A DNA stretch of 64,000 nucleotides, taken from the NCBI RefSeq assembly GCF_002723835.1, contig NZ_BEWG01000067.1, positions 88,474-152,473 of the forward strand, given 5' to 3'. Position 1 is the first letter of the stretch. Each line of letters starts with the position of its first letter. The notes under the pieces are model-generated. The model was not told the origin of the DNA, made no database searches, and saw nothing but the letters and a program-made list of their open reading frames with translations. The stretch is from Mycobacterium sp. shizuoka-1. Its GTDB lineage: Bacteria > Actinomycetota > Actinomycetes > Mycobacteriales > Mycobacteriaceae. Below, piece after piece: positions 1 to 8,008 of this stretch. The translations under genes and the position numbers were made by a program.

Positions 1-67
1 CCACCGACAGGGCGTATGCCACGGCAAACGCGCCGATGATCGACGCGGAGCGAAGGGTCGGAGCCAT
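1..67 (-). CDS. N-terminus of an exported or membrane protein (partial)
   Basis: An ATG at 67 on the minus strand is preceded by a purine-rich Shine-Dalgarno (GAGGGGGG). It opens a frame that runs off the left edge. The 22 visible residues (MAPTLRSASIIGAFAVAYAL, then SV) have one basic residue and then a hydrophobic stretch, as in a signal peptide or first membrane segment. The family cannot be named from so little. Roughly 245 bp of non-coding sequence separates it from the divergent gene at 312. Confidence 0.45.
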   Translation of the reverse strand, partial: MAPTLRSASIIGAFAVAYALSV

Positions 68-298
68 CACACCCCCCTCACCACGGAAACGCCCGCATCC
101 AGAATGCGGCGTTGGTGCGGCGTTCGGACCGGAAAACGGATATTCGCGTCGCTTCTCGGCCAGCCTGGGCCGCCGCACCTGCGATCGGACGGCAAAGACC
201 GGTGCGGGTCCCGCAGGCTCTCGAGGGGCGTGACCGCTTCGACGGTCGACAGGACGCACAGTTTCGACAATTTTGACAAAACACCGCGGATTTCCCAG

Positions 299-304
299 TA
301 ACGT
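299..304 (+). promoter_or_regulatory. Leaderless-type -10 element (TAACGT) for the 312-1854 operon
   Basis: TAACGT fits the mycobacterial TANNNT -10 consensus and ends exactly 7 nt before the GTG at 312, so transcription would begin at the start codon. A TTGACA lies at 273-278, but the spacer is 20 bp, which is long. No Shine-Dalgarno precedes the GTG. This spacing is what selects GTG 312 over the upstream in-frame start at 273. Confidence 0.5.
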
Positions 305-311
305 CTGCGCC

Positions 312-1013
312 GTGGAATTGACGCTGCAGCGCATCGGTGCGTGGTGCGGGACGATCATGATCATCCTGTACGGAACAAGTCTGTCGGGGATCGCGCGGAT
401 GTTTCCGCCACTGTCACCCGTCTCCTCGCCGGAGGAGATCGCCGCGTTCTACGTCGATCACAAGATCTGGATCCGGATCGGCATCGCCGGGTGCCTGCTG
501 ACGTCGGTGATCGCGCTGCCATTCCTCGCCGCCATCGTGCTGCGGATCCGCCGGGTTGAGGGACAGTTCGGGATGCTGTCGGTGACGCAGCTGTTCGCCG
601 CCACGATTTTCGTTCCGGCCTTGCTGTTTCCGTTCTTGATCATGGCGACGGCGGCGTTTCGGCCCGAGACCCGGCCGCCGGACATCACCCAGGCACTCAA
701 CGACGTGTTCTGGCTGATGTTCATCGGCATCGTCGGCACGATCATCGTGCAGAACATCACGCTGGCGATCGCCTCATTCATCGACAAGACCGAGCCGCAG
801 ACCTTCCCCCGCTGGTACGGCTACCTCAACCTGTGGGTGGCGCTGCTGTCGCTGCCCGGCTGCGTGGTCGTGGTGTTCAACGACGGACCGCTGGCCTGGC
901 ACGGGGTTTTCGCGTTCTACATCCCGGGTCTGGCACTGACGATCTGGCTGTTCTCCACGACCTATGTGCTGAACCGCGGCATCAAAGCCCAGCAGCTCGC
1001 CGAACGAGCATGA
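312..1013 (+). CDS. Multipass membrane protein upstream of COX3-like gene
   Basis: A protein of 233 residues with about six hydrophobic segments, near residues 7-27, 52-75, 85-110, 135-155, 170-190 and 198-220, starting at a GTG that fits a leaderless promoter. I do not recognise a characterised family. It is conserved-looking and has no evident catalytic motif. Its stop codon overlaps the ATG of the COX3-like gene (ATGA at 1010), so it is very likely translated with that gene and the subunit IV-like gene that follows. An accessory or membrane-anchoring role in a haem-copper oxidase or nitric-oxide-related complex is an inference from the operon only. Confidence 0.65.
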   Translation: MELTLQRIGAWCGTIMIILYGTSLSGIARMFPPLSPVSSPEEIAAFYVDHKIWIRIGIAGCLLTSVIALPFLAAIVLRIRRVEGQFGMLSVTQLFAATIFVPALLFPFLIMATAAFRPETRPPDITQALNDVFWLMFIGIVGTIIVQNITLAIASFIDKTEPQTFPRWYGYLNLWVALLSLPGCVVVVFNDGPLAWHGVFAFYIPGLALTIWLFSTTYVLNRGIKAQQLAERA

Positions 1014-1591
1014 CGGCGGCGGGTCACCCGGCCGCCACGCGACGCATCCCCGGCGAACAGGGCACCTGGGTATTCCTGCTCGGCGACATGGGGGTGTTCG
1101 CAGCCTTCTTCGCCACCTTCATGGTCGAACGATCCAAGGCGCCAGAGGTTTTCGACGCGGCCCGCAAGACTTTGCACGTCAACATCGGACTGGTCAACAC
1201 GTTGGTGTTGCTGACCAGTTCGCTGTTCGTGGTGGCCGCGATCGGAGCCATCCGGACCGGGGCGCGCTCGACGGCGTTCACGGCGCTGCTGATCGCGATG
1301 GGCTGCGGTGTGGTGTTCGTGGCGCTGAAGGTGACCGAGTACGTGTTGCTGGCCGGCGCCGGCCACGGCCCGGGCGGCAACCACTTCTACCTCTACTACT
1401 TCATCCTGACCGGGCTGCACCTGCTGCATGTGTGCATCGGGATCCTCGTGTTGGCGCTGATGCTCACCCAGACCAGACGCACCGAACTGTCGGCCACCCG
1501 GCTCGCGGTGATCGAGGGCGGCGGCTGCTTCTGGCACCTGGTCGACCTGTTGTGGATCGTCCTGTTCCCGCTGCTGTATCTGGTGAGCTGA
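1010..1591 (+). CDS. Cytochrome c oxidase subunit III-like (NorE-type) protein
   Basis: 193 residues with five predicted membrane helices. The segments GEQGTWVFLLGDMGVFAAFF and FYLYYFILTGLHLLHVCIGI are characteristic of the COX3/NorE family of haem-copper oxidase accessory subunits. It is shorter than true CtaE (about 200-260 residues) and lacks the first two helices of seven-helix COX3, as NorE proteins do. It overlaps both neighbours by ATGA or TGATG junctions, so the three genes form a tight operon. The catalytic oxidase subunits are not nearby, so a partner encoded elsewhere is implied. NorE-like and small auxiliary COX3 proteins cannot be told apart here. Confidence 0.8.
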   Translation: MTAAGHPAATRRIPGEQGTWVFLLGDMGVFAAFFATFMVERSKAPEVFDAARKTLHVNIGLVNTLVLLTSSLFVVAAIGAIRTGARSTAFTALLIAMGCGVVFVALKVTEYVLLAGAGHGPGGNHFYLYYFILTGLHLLHVCIGILVLALMLTQTRRTELSATRLAVIEGGGCFWHLVDLLWIVLFPLLYLVS

Positions 1592-1854
1592 TGCTGGCGT
1601 TCATGCGTAACCGGGCCGGCGTGAGCTGGCTGATCCTGGTGGCCTTCACGTTGGCGTCGTGGGCCTTCGGTGCCGACCACGGCACCGGCTCCCTGGTGGC
1701 GGTCGCCGTGCTGGGCATCGCCGCGATCAAGGTGCGGCTGGTGGGGCTGGACTTCATGGAATTGCGGCACGCGCCGATCCCGCTGCGGGCGGCCTTCGAG
1801 GTGTACTGCGTGGCGTTGTGGGCGCTGCTGTCCGGCCTGTATCTGTGGCTGTGA
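1591..1854 (+). CDS. Cytochrome c oxidase subunit IV-like (NorF-type) small membrane protein
   Basis: 87 residues with three hydrophobic helices, beginning at an ATG that shares its A with the TGA of the COX3-like gene. Size, three-helix layout and position directly after a NorE-like gene match the prokaryotic subunit IV / NorF family (known association), which supports assembly or stability of haem-copper oxidases. A short stretch (KVRLVGLDFMELRHAP) between helices two and three resembles the conserved loop of that family. The next gene converges from the other strand and ends 6 bp away. Confidence 0.7.
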   Translation: MLAFMRNRAGVSWLILVAFTLASWAFGADHGTGSLVAVAVLGIAAIKVRLVGLDFMELRHAPIPLRAAFEVYCVALWALLSGLYLWL

Positions 1855-1859
1855 CACCG

Positions 1860-3239
1860 TCAGCCGACGGCACTCAGGACGTGGCGCAGCTTTCCGTTGC
1901 GAGGATTCACTTCGGGACGCTCGTGGGCCAGCTCGATGATCACCGCGCCGATTCGCTGGGCGGCCAGGAATGCTTCGAGTCGCCGGCACACCTCCGTCCA
2001 GACCGCGGACCGCTCGCTGCCGGCCTCTTCATCCAGCCTGACGATGAGCCTTGCCGGCGCGGTTTGAATGATCTGATAGCGCAACACCCCGGGTGTCTCT
2101 TCGACGGCGGTCGCGATCGCCATCGGCATCACCACCACCTGGTTGCCCTCTCGCCCAGGCAGTTTCAGCAACTCGTCGGTCCGGCCCTCCGGCGTCACGG
2201 TCGGCAACGGGCTGCCGCATGAGCACGGGTCGGCGTCGACGACGACGCTGTCGCCCAGCTCGTAGCGGATCAGCGGCTGCACATAGTTGGCCAGGTTGGT
2301 CAACAGCAGGGAATCGGATCGGTGCCCGGGTGGCACCACATCGCCGGAGCTGTCGATGGGCTCGACCAGATACCAGTCGGTGTTCAGGTGCAGGTTGCCC
2401 AGGCGACACGGCAGCGACAGCGGGGTGGCTTCCGAAGCGTTGTAGGTCTCGGTCACAACGCAGCCGAAGACGTCCCGCGCGCGTTGCCGGACATTCGGCA
2501 GTAGCAGTTCACCCCCGCTGGTGATGACGAGCGGCCGGATGTGGAGCCGCCCAGCCTCCTGTTCTTCGATGAGCACACTGAGCGCGCTGGCATAGGTGCC
2601 CAACAGCACTGGCTGGAACTCGTTGAGATTGGCGACGAGCTCCGGCAGCGGGTCGAGCACCGAGAAGAAGCGGGAGTATCGGCGCCGCACCGGATGTGCG
2701 CGCAGCCGACGCTCGAACATCACGGTCGACACGAAGTGCCCGCCGGTGGCGAAGACCGCAGCCTGGCGCGCCCCGTGGCCGAGAACTCGAAGCAGCAGCC
2801 CCGGCGGCAACACCCCGGCCGACCGCGCATACGTCAGCCCGAACATCACCGACAACGCCCGACGATCCTGGATCAGCAGCGCCGGATCGGCCGTCGACCC
2901 CGACGTGGTGAACACGACGTACTCGCCGAACATGTCGCGTCCAATGTTGGCGGGATCGGCGACCCATGCCGAGACGCCGGTCCTGGTCAACTTTGGGTCG
3001 GTGACCCATTCGTCGAATCTGGCCATCAGTTCGGGCTTGTACACGGCGGGAAGTGAGGGAAGCGATGCCAAACTCACCGGACCGTGCCGAACATCGCGGT
3101 AGTGCCCGGCGTAGAACCGCGAATGAGTACGGGCGTACGCGACCAGGGCTTGCAACCGCGGCGCCTGTCGGGCCGTGACAGCCCCGGCGCCACCTCGGGT
3201 GGTGCGCCACGCATCCCAGGCCACCCCGAAAGCCTTCAT
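1860..3239 (-). CDS. PaaK-like adenylate-forming enzyme (phenylacetate-CoA ligase family)
   Basis: About 459 residues resembling the PaaK/CapK branch of AMP-dependent ligases. FTTSGSTADP (near residue 110) is the phosphate-binding P-loop-like motif, VVTETYNASEATPL resembles the A5 adenine-binding region, and LLLTNLANYVQPLIRYELGD followed by a CSCG pair and GRTDELLKL is typical of the C-terminal half. It probably activates a carboxylic acid as its adenylate or CoA thioester; the substrate is unknown. I chose ATG 3239 (MKAFGVAWDAW) because homologues begin this way and a TATGTT -10-like hexamer lies 9 nt upstream. An ATG at 3272 is also open but overlaps the divergent ATPase start. Confidence 0.75.
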   Translation of the reverse strand: MKAFGVAWDAWRTTRGGAGAVTARQAPRLQALVAYARTHSRFYAGHYRDVRHGPVSLASLPSLPAVYKPELMARFDEWVTDPKLTRTGVSAWVADPANIGRDMFGEYVVFTTSGSTADPALLIQDRRALSVMFGLTYARSAGVLPPGLLLRVLGHGARQAAVFATGGHFVSTVMFERRLRAHPVRRRYSRFFSVLDPLPELVANLNEFQPVLLGTYASALSVLIEEQEAGRLHIRPLVITSGGELLLPNVRQRARDVFGCVVTETYNASEATPLSLPCRLGNLHLNTDWYLVEPIDSSGDVVPPGHRSDSLLLTNLANYVQPLIRYELGDSVVVDADPCSCGSPLPTVTPEGRTDELLKLPGREGNQVVVMPMAIATAVEETPGVLRYQIIQTAPARLIVRLDEEAGSERSAVWTEVCRRLEAFLAAQRIGAVIIELAHERPEVNPRNGKLRHVLSAVG

Positions 3240-3270
3240 ATCGCCATCAACATACGACACAATCAGCGCC

Positions 3271-5835
3271 ATGGGGCCCCCGGTACGGATGGGCGGGCTA
3301 TCGGCTCAGGAAGCCGCGCGGCGGCTGGCGACCGATGGGCCCAACGAGCTGCCCACGGCGAAACGACGCAACCTGTTGCAAGAGGTCTGGGACGTCGTCC
3401 GCCAGCCGATGCTGCTGCTACTGCTCGGCGCGGGCGCCGTCAACTTCGCACTGGCCGAACCGCTCGACGGCGCGATGCTCATGGCCTTCGTTCTCGTCGT
3501 GCTGGCCATCTCGATCTACCAGGAGCACAAGACCGAGAACGCACTGGCAGCGCTGCGTGACCTGTCCTCGCCGCGCGCCCTGGTGATCCGCGACGGCCAG
3601 CAGGTCCGCATCGCCGGACGCGATGTGGTCCGCGGAGACGTGATCCTGCTGGCCGAGGGCGACCGGGTACCTGCCGACGCAATCCTGTTGGACGGCACCA
3701 ACTTCTCGGTGGACGAATCAGCCCTGACCGGGGAATCGGTCCCGGTGCGGAAGACCGCAGGCTCGGCAGAGCAGTTGTCGGCCGACATGGGGCAACCGGG
3801 CGGCGATGCCACCCCGTGGGTGTTCTCCGGCACGCTCGCGGTCAAGGGGCACGCCATTGCGGTGGCCAAGGAGACCGGTGCCGGAACCGAACTGGGCAAG
3901 ATCGGCGCGGCGCTGCGCACGATCGGCGCCGAACGCACCCCACTGGAGCGCGAGATCGACCGCCTCGTAACCGTGCTGGCGATCATCGGGGTGCTGGCCG
4001 CCGCGGTGGTCGTAGTGGTGTACGGGCTGACCCGGGGACACTGGCTCAGTGGTCTGCTGGCCGGCATCGCGACCGCGATGGCATTGCTGCCCGAGGAGTT
4101 CCCGGTCGTCCTGGCCGTCTTCCTCGCCCTCGGGGCCTGGCGGATGTCGCAGAAGCACGTGTTGACCCGCCGTCCACCGGTGATCGAGACCCTGGGATCG
4201 GCCACCGCATTGTGTGTGGACAAGACCGGGACGCTGACGATGAACCGGATGACTGTGCGGGAGTTCATCGTCGACGGGCACGCCTATCCGGTCGACGATC
4301 GACCACTGCCCGAGGAACTGCACCGGATCACCGAGTTCGCGATGCTCGCCTCGCCCGTCGACCCGTTCGACCCGATGGACAAGGCCTTTCGCGAACTGGG
4401 TGCCAAGCATCTGGCGGGAACCGAGCACCTGCACGACGATTGGACTCTGGTGCGCGAATACCCGCTCTCGGAGAAGTTGTTGGCGCTCTCGCACGTGTGG
4501 CGCTCACCCGACGGTGGGCAGTTCGTCATCGCCGCCAAGGGCGCGCCGGAGGCGATCGCCGACCTGTGTCACTTCGACGCCGGCCACCTCGCACGACTGA
4601 CCGAGCAGGTCGAGGACGCCGCCGCCGGCGGCCAGCGCCTGCTCGCCGTCGCCTACGCTTACTTCGACGGCGAGGCCGAGCTACCGGATCACCAGCATGA
4701 CTACGATTTTCGCTATCTCGGCCTGGTCGGGCTGCACGATCCGGTTCGACCCGGGGTAGCCGATGCCGTCGCGGAGTGTCGCCGGGCATCGGTGCGGACC
4801 ATCATGATCACCGGGGACTACCCCGGGACGGCGCTGGCCATCGCCCGCGAGATCGGACTCGACCATGAGGCCGGCTGCATCACCGGGCGCGAATTGCAGA
4901 CCATGCCTGCTGACGAGTTGGCCGAGCGGATACGGACGGTCAGCGTGTTCGCCCGAATGGTGCCCGAGCAGAAACTGCAGCTCGTTCGCGCGTTGCAGGC
5001 CAACGGCGAGGTGGTCGGCATGACCGGTGACGGCGTGAACGATGCGCCGGCACTGAAGGCTGCTGACATCGGAATCGCCATGGGCGCCAACGGAACCGAT
5101 GTGGCCAGAGAATCAGCCGGACTGGTCATCACCGACGACGACTTCTCCTCGATCGTCGCCGGGGTGCGGCAGGGCCGGGGAATCTTTGACAACCTCCGCA
5201 AGGCCATGTCATACGTGATCGCGGTCCACCTTCCCATCGTCGGCATGTCGCTCATCCCGGTCTTCGTCGCCGATTGGCCTCTGGTATTGCTCCCAGTCCA
5301 GATCGCTTTCCTCGAGCTGATCATCGATCCGGCCTGTTCGGTGGTCTTCGAGGCCGAACAGATCGATCCCAAGGTCATGGAAGGGCCGCCGCGCGGTGTC
5401 GACGAACCCATGTTCGGACCACGGGTGCTGGCGATCGCTTGCCTGCAGGGCTTGTCGGTGCTCGCAGCGACGATCTGCGTCTACCTGTGGGCCGTGTGGA
5501 GCCATCACGCCGACGACGTCGTGCGTTCTGTCACCTTCGCGACGCTTCTCATCGGCAATGTGGCCCTCATCGTGGTGAATCGCTCGTGGCGGCTCACCAT
5601 CTGGAGAACCTTCCGGGAGCGTCGCAACGCTGCGCTGAAGTGGATCCTCTTCGGCGCCCCTGCGCTGCTCGTCCTGATCCTGACGGTGCCCGCGTTGCGG
5701 CACGCCTTCAATTTCGGGCCGCTGCCGGCGCTGGGATGGGCCATCGCGGTTGTTGCCGGCGCCGCCGGCGTGGTGTGGTTCGAGATCTACAAAGCCGTTG
5801 CCGCTCACCGAATCACCAGAAAGGTGAAGTCGTGA
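3271..5835 (+). CDS. P2-type cation-transporting ATPase with PEEFP membrane motif
   Basis: 854 residues with the full P-type set: an actuator TGES near 153-156, the phosphorylated Asp317 in DKTGTLT, and the hinge TGDGVNDAPALK beginning at Thr585. There are about ten membrane helices. The N-terminal cation_ATPase_N pattern (SAQEAARRLATDGPNELP) puts it in the P2 group with calcium and magnesium pumps. Helix 4 reads LLPEEFPVV rather than PEGLP, and helix 6 has FLELIIDPAC rather than a calcium-pump NxxTD, so the ion is uncertain. CACAAT ends 7 nt before ATG 3271, suggesting a leaderless start; ATG 3286 is the alternative. Its stop overlaps the GTG of the next gene. Confidence 0.88.
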   Translation: MGPPVRMGGLSAQEAARRLATDGPNELPTAKRRNLLQEVWDVVRQPMLLLLLGAGAVNFALAEPLDGAMLMAFVLVVLAISIYQEHKTENALAALRDLSSPRALVIRDGQQVRIAGRDVVRGDVILLAEGDRVPADAILLDGTNFSVDESALTGESVPVRKTAGSAEQLSADMGQPGGDATPWVFSGTLAVKGHAIAVAKETGAGTELGKIGAALRTIGAERTPLEREIDRLVTVLAIIGVLAAAVVVVVYGLTRGHWLSGLLAGIATAMALLPEEFPVVLAVFLALGAWRMSQKHVLTRRPPVIETLGSATALCVDKTGTLTMNRMTVREFIVDGHAYPVDDRPLPEELHRITEFAMLASPVDPFDPMDKAFRELGAKHLAGTEHLHDDWTLVREYPLSEKLLALSHVWRSPDGGQFVIAAKGAPEAIADLCHFDAGHLARLTEQVEDAAAGGQRLLAVAYAYFDGEAELPDHQHDYDFRYLGLVGLHDPVRPGVADAVAECRRASVRTIMITGDYPGTALAIAREIGLDHEAGCITGRELQTMPADELAERIRTVSVFARMVPEQKLQLVRALQANGEVVGMTGDGVNDAPALKAADIGIAMGANGTDVARESAGLVITDDDFSSIVAGVRQGRGIFDNLRKAMSYVIAVHLPIVGMSLIPVFVADWPLVLLPVQIAFLELIIDPACSVVFEAEQIDPKVMEGPPRGVDEPMFGPRVLAIACLQGLSVLAATICVYLWAVWSHHADDVVRSVTFATLLIGNVALIVVNRSWRLTIWRTFRERRNAALKWILFGAPALLVLILTVPALRHAFNFGPLPALGWAIAVVAGAAGVVWFEIYKAVAAHRITRKVKS

Positions 5836-6962
5836 AACGGGTTCCGTCGGTCTCGGTCGGTCTGCAGATCGGCACGCAACCTCCGCTGACCGCGCTGCGT
5901 GCCTTTCTGGCCGGAGCGCGGGTGATGAGACTCGACTCGGTGATGGTCATCGACCATTTCCAGAATGTCTTCCCCACCTCGATCTGGGATCGCGACTTGA
6001 CGTGGCTTGCCGCACACCGCAGCACGCCGCACGAATTCTTCGACTACCAGGTCCTACTGGGCCATCTCGCCTCCCGTATCGGCTCCCTTCGCCTGGGAGT
6101 CGGTGTGACCGAGCCCATCCGGCGCCACCCCCTGGTCATCGCCCAGGCCATGATGACGCTGTCGCATCTGACCAAAAGCGCCCCAATCCTCGGTATCGGG
6201 GCCGGCGAACGGATGAACCTCGACCCTTACGGATTGGACCCTTCCGAGCCGGTGGCCCGCTTGGAGGAGGCGTTACACATCATCCGTCACTGCTTCTCCG
6301 GGTCAGGGCCGATCACGTTCTCCGGCAAGCACTTCAAGCTAGACCGGGCGACGATGGACCTCAAGCCGGCCCGCGGACGGACACCACAGATCTGGGTGGC
6401 CGGACATGGTCGGCGGATGCTCGGTCTGACGGGACGCTACGGGGACGGGTGGTATCCCGCTACTGTCGCCTCCCCCGCCGAATATGCGACCAAACTTGAG
6501 GTCGTGCGGGTCGCCGCACGCAACGCCGGGCGGGACCCCGCCTCGATCACCCCTGCCCTACATCGCTTTCTGGTGGTCGGCCGATCCGAGTCAGAAGTGC
6601 GGGCCATGCTGGGCACCAAATCGATTCGCGCGCTCGGGCTGATGGCGCCGGCCGATGTGTGGCGACAAGCCGGAGTGGAGCACCCGTTCGGCGCGCACTT
6701 CAATCCTCTCGTCGACTTCGTGCCTGACCACTATGACCGCCGGACGATGGACGATGCCATCGATGCCGTGCCCACCGAGGTGTTGACCGAAGGGCCGCTG
6801 CTGTGGGGCACTCCTGAGCGCATTGTGGGGAGGCTTCACGAGTTTCACTCAGCCGGCCTGCGGCATGTGGTCTTGGCGCCCGTCTCAGGGCTGATCTCCA
6901 AGCGCGCCGCCCTCTACAGCCTGCGGGCCACCGGAATGATCGCTCGCGCGCTCGCCCGCTGA
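5832..6962 (+). CDS. LLM-family F420-dependent oxidoreductase, phthiodiolone ketoreductase-like
   Basis: 376 residues with the bacterial luciferase-like TIM-barrel pattern. DSVMVIDHFQ, LRLGVGVTEPIRRHPLVIAQ and PILGIGAGERMNLDPYGL, then IWVAGHGRRMLGLTGRYGDG, correspond closely in order and wording to the mycobacterial phthiodiolone dimycocerosate ketoreductase (Rv2951c) family, known to use F420. No PDIM lipid genes are nearby, so its substrate is probably different. It starts at GTG 5832, coupled to the ATPase stop by GTGA. Its last 78 bp overlap tail-to-tail with the alpha/beta hydrolase gene on the other strand. Confidence 0.8.
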   Translation: MKRVPSVSVGLQIGTQPPLTALRAFLAGARVMRLDSVMVIDHFQNVFPTSIWDRDLTWLAAHRSTPHEFFDYQVLLGHLASRIGSLRLGVGVTEPIRRHPLVIAQAMMTLSHLTKSAPILGIGAGERMNLDPYGLDPSEPVARLEEALHIIRHCFSGSGPITFSGKHFKLDRATMDLKPARGRTPQIWVAGHGRRMLGLTGRYGDGWYPATVASPAEYATKLEVVRVAARNAGRDPASITPALHRFLVVGRSESEVRAMLGTKSIRALGLMAPADVWRQAGVEHPFGAHFNPLVDFVPDHYDRRTMDDAIDAVPTEVLTEGPLLWGTPERIVGRLHEFHSAGLRHVVLAPVSGLISKRAALYSLRATGMIARALAR

Positions 6963-7865
6963 GCCGTCGAGGAGCGTGATGAGTTCCGCGACTCGACCGA
7001 GCACGAGCGGAAGGCATTCGTTGAACAGAAGGTGGTGATCGGTGTCGAAGACGACCAGCTCTTTTGCGGGAGCCGCAATCCGGGCGAAGACCTGCTTGGT
7101 GTAGTCCAGGCTGAACAAGGGGTCACCACGCCCTGCCACCACCACGATGGGGCATGTGATGGCGCCACTTCGGACCCCACTCATGTCAGCACTTAACAGA
7201 TCGGCCAGGAAGGCAAGCGGGTAAGTGCGCAAGCTCAGGGGGTCCAGCAAGAACTGCTCGGCGGTCCATGGCTCACGACAGACCCGAGCGATGTCGAGAT
7301 AGACACTGAAGGAGATCGGTAGCCGGGGCACGAACGTGGCCAGCAGGCGCAGTCCACGCATCGCCGGACGATACGCACGCTGAAGCATGGGCGGAAACCG
7401 TGACACCGTGATGGATGCGGGTAGTTCGGGATCGAGGATGTTGTGGGCGACCACGCCGGCCAGCTGACAGTCGCGGGTCGCGACGATCATCGCCAGCACT
7501 CCGCCCTGACTCGAGCCCACCACCACCGGCCATCGACCGAATCGAGCACGCGCCCAAGACGTCGCGTCCAGTGCGTTGGCAACCAGGCTCTCCAAACGCA
7601 GGAGCCGACCCACGCGTGGGCTTTTGCCGTGCCCTTCGAAGTGGACGCCCACGACGGTGATGCCCGCATCGGCAAGTCCGTCACAGAACTCCTCATAGAA
7701 CAGCGGATGCGTCATGGTTCCGGGCAGGAACACTGCCACTGGTCCACCAGACTGGCCATGCCACACCGAGAGCACTATCGGCACGCCGCAGGAGGTGATG
7801 GTCACCTCCTCGTAGCGCTCGGGGTGCTCCACCTCATTGCGTAGTCGCTGACCTCTGTCACGCAT
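6885..7865 (-). CDS. Alpha/beta hydrolase
   Basis: 326 residues. The nucleophile elbow GSSQGG lies near residue 117-122. The oxyanion-hole strand with FLPGTMTHP is near residue 48, and GRGDPLFSLDY and FDTDHHLLF supply the probable catalytic Asp and His. No signal peptide or membrane helix is evident, so it is cytoplasmic; ester or lipid substrates are possible but not indicated. It converges on and overlaps the F420-type oxidoreductase gene by 78 bp. It diverges from the beta-CASP nuclease gene across a 143-bp gap holding a DosR-box-like palindrome. Confidence 0.8.
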   Translation of the reverse strand: MRDRGQRLRNEVEHPERYEEVTITSCGVPIVLSVWHGQSGGPVAVFLPGTMTHPLFYEEFCDGLADAGITVVGVHFEGHGKSPRVGRLLRLESLVANALDATSWARARFGRWPVVVGSSQGGVLAMIVATRDCQLAGVVAHNILDPELPASITVSRFPPMLQRAYRPAMRGLRLLATFVPRLPISFSVYLDIARVCREPWTAEQFLLDPLSLRTYPLAFLADLLSADMSGVRSGAITCPIVVVAGRGDPLFSLDYTKQVFARIAAPAKELVVFDTDHHLLFNECLPLVLGRVAELITLLDGSAGERASDHSGGPQAVEGGALGDQP

Positions 7866-7936
7866 GGCCGTCCCTCCGCCAGAGCCGTCGGTGCGGGTAC
7901 TTCAGCAACCCCACCGCCCGAGCCCTCGCCATACCA

Positions 7937-7950
7937 GGGCCATAGGTCCC
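7937..7950. promoter_or_regulatory. Possible DosR-type binding site
   Basis: GGGCCATAGGTCCC matches 11 of 14 positions of the core of the mycobacterial dormancy-regulator box (GGGACTWWAGTCCC) and retains both GGG and CCC ends. It lies in the gap between the divergent hydrolase (7865) and beta-CASP nuclease (8009) genes, 59 bp before the latter. The flanking bases do not match the extended consensus, and DosR is not encoded in the window, so this is a moderate candidate. Confidence 0.35.
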
Positions 7951-8008
7951 AGACCCGGAGATCAATCAGCATCTCGGACATCCGGACCGTCTCTGACAGA
8001 CTGGCCCC

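Noticed and set aside
1659..2222. 187-codon plus-strand frame over the end of the subunit IV-like gene and the PaaK-like gene
   Set aside because: It is out of frame with one gene and antisense to the other; no ribosome site or domain.
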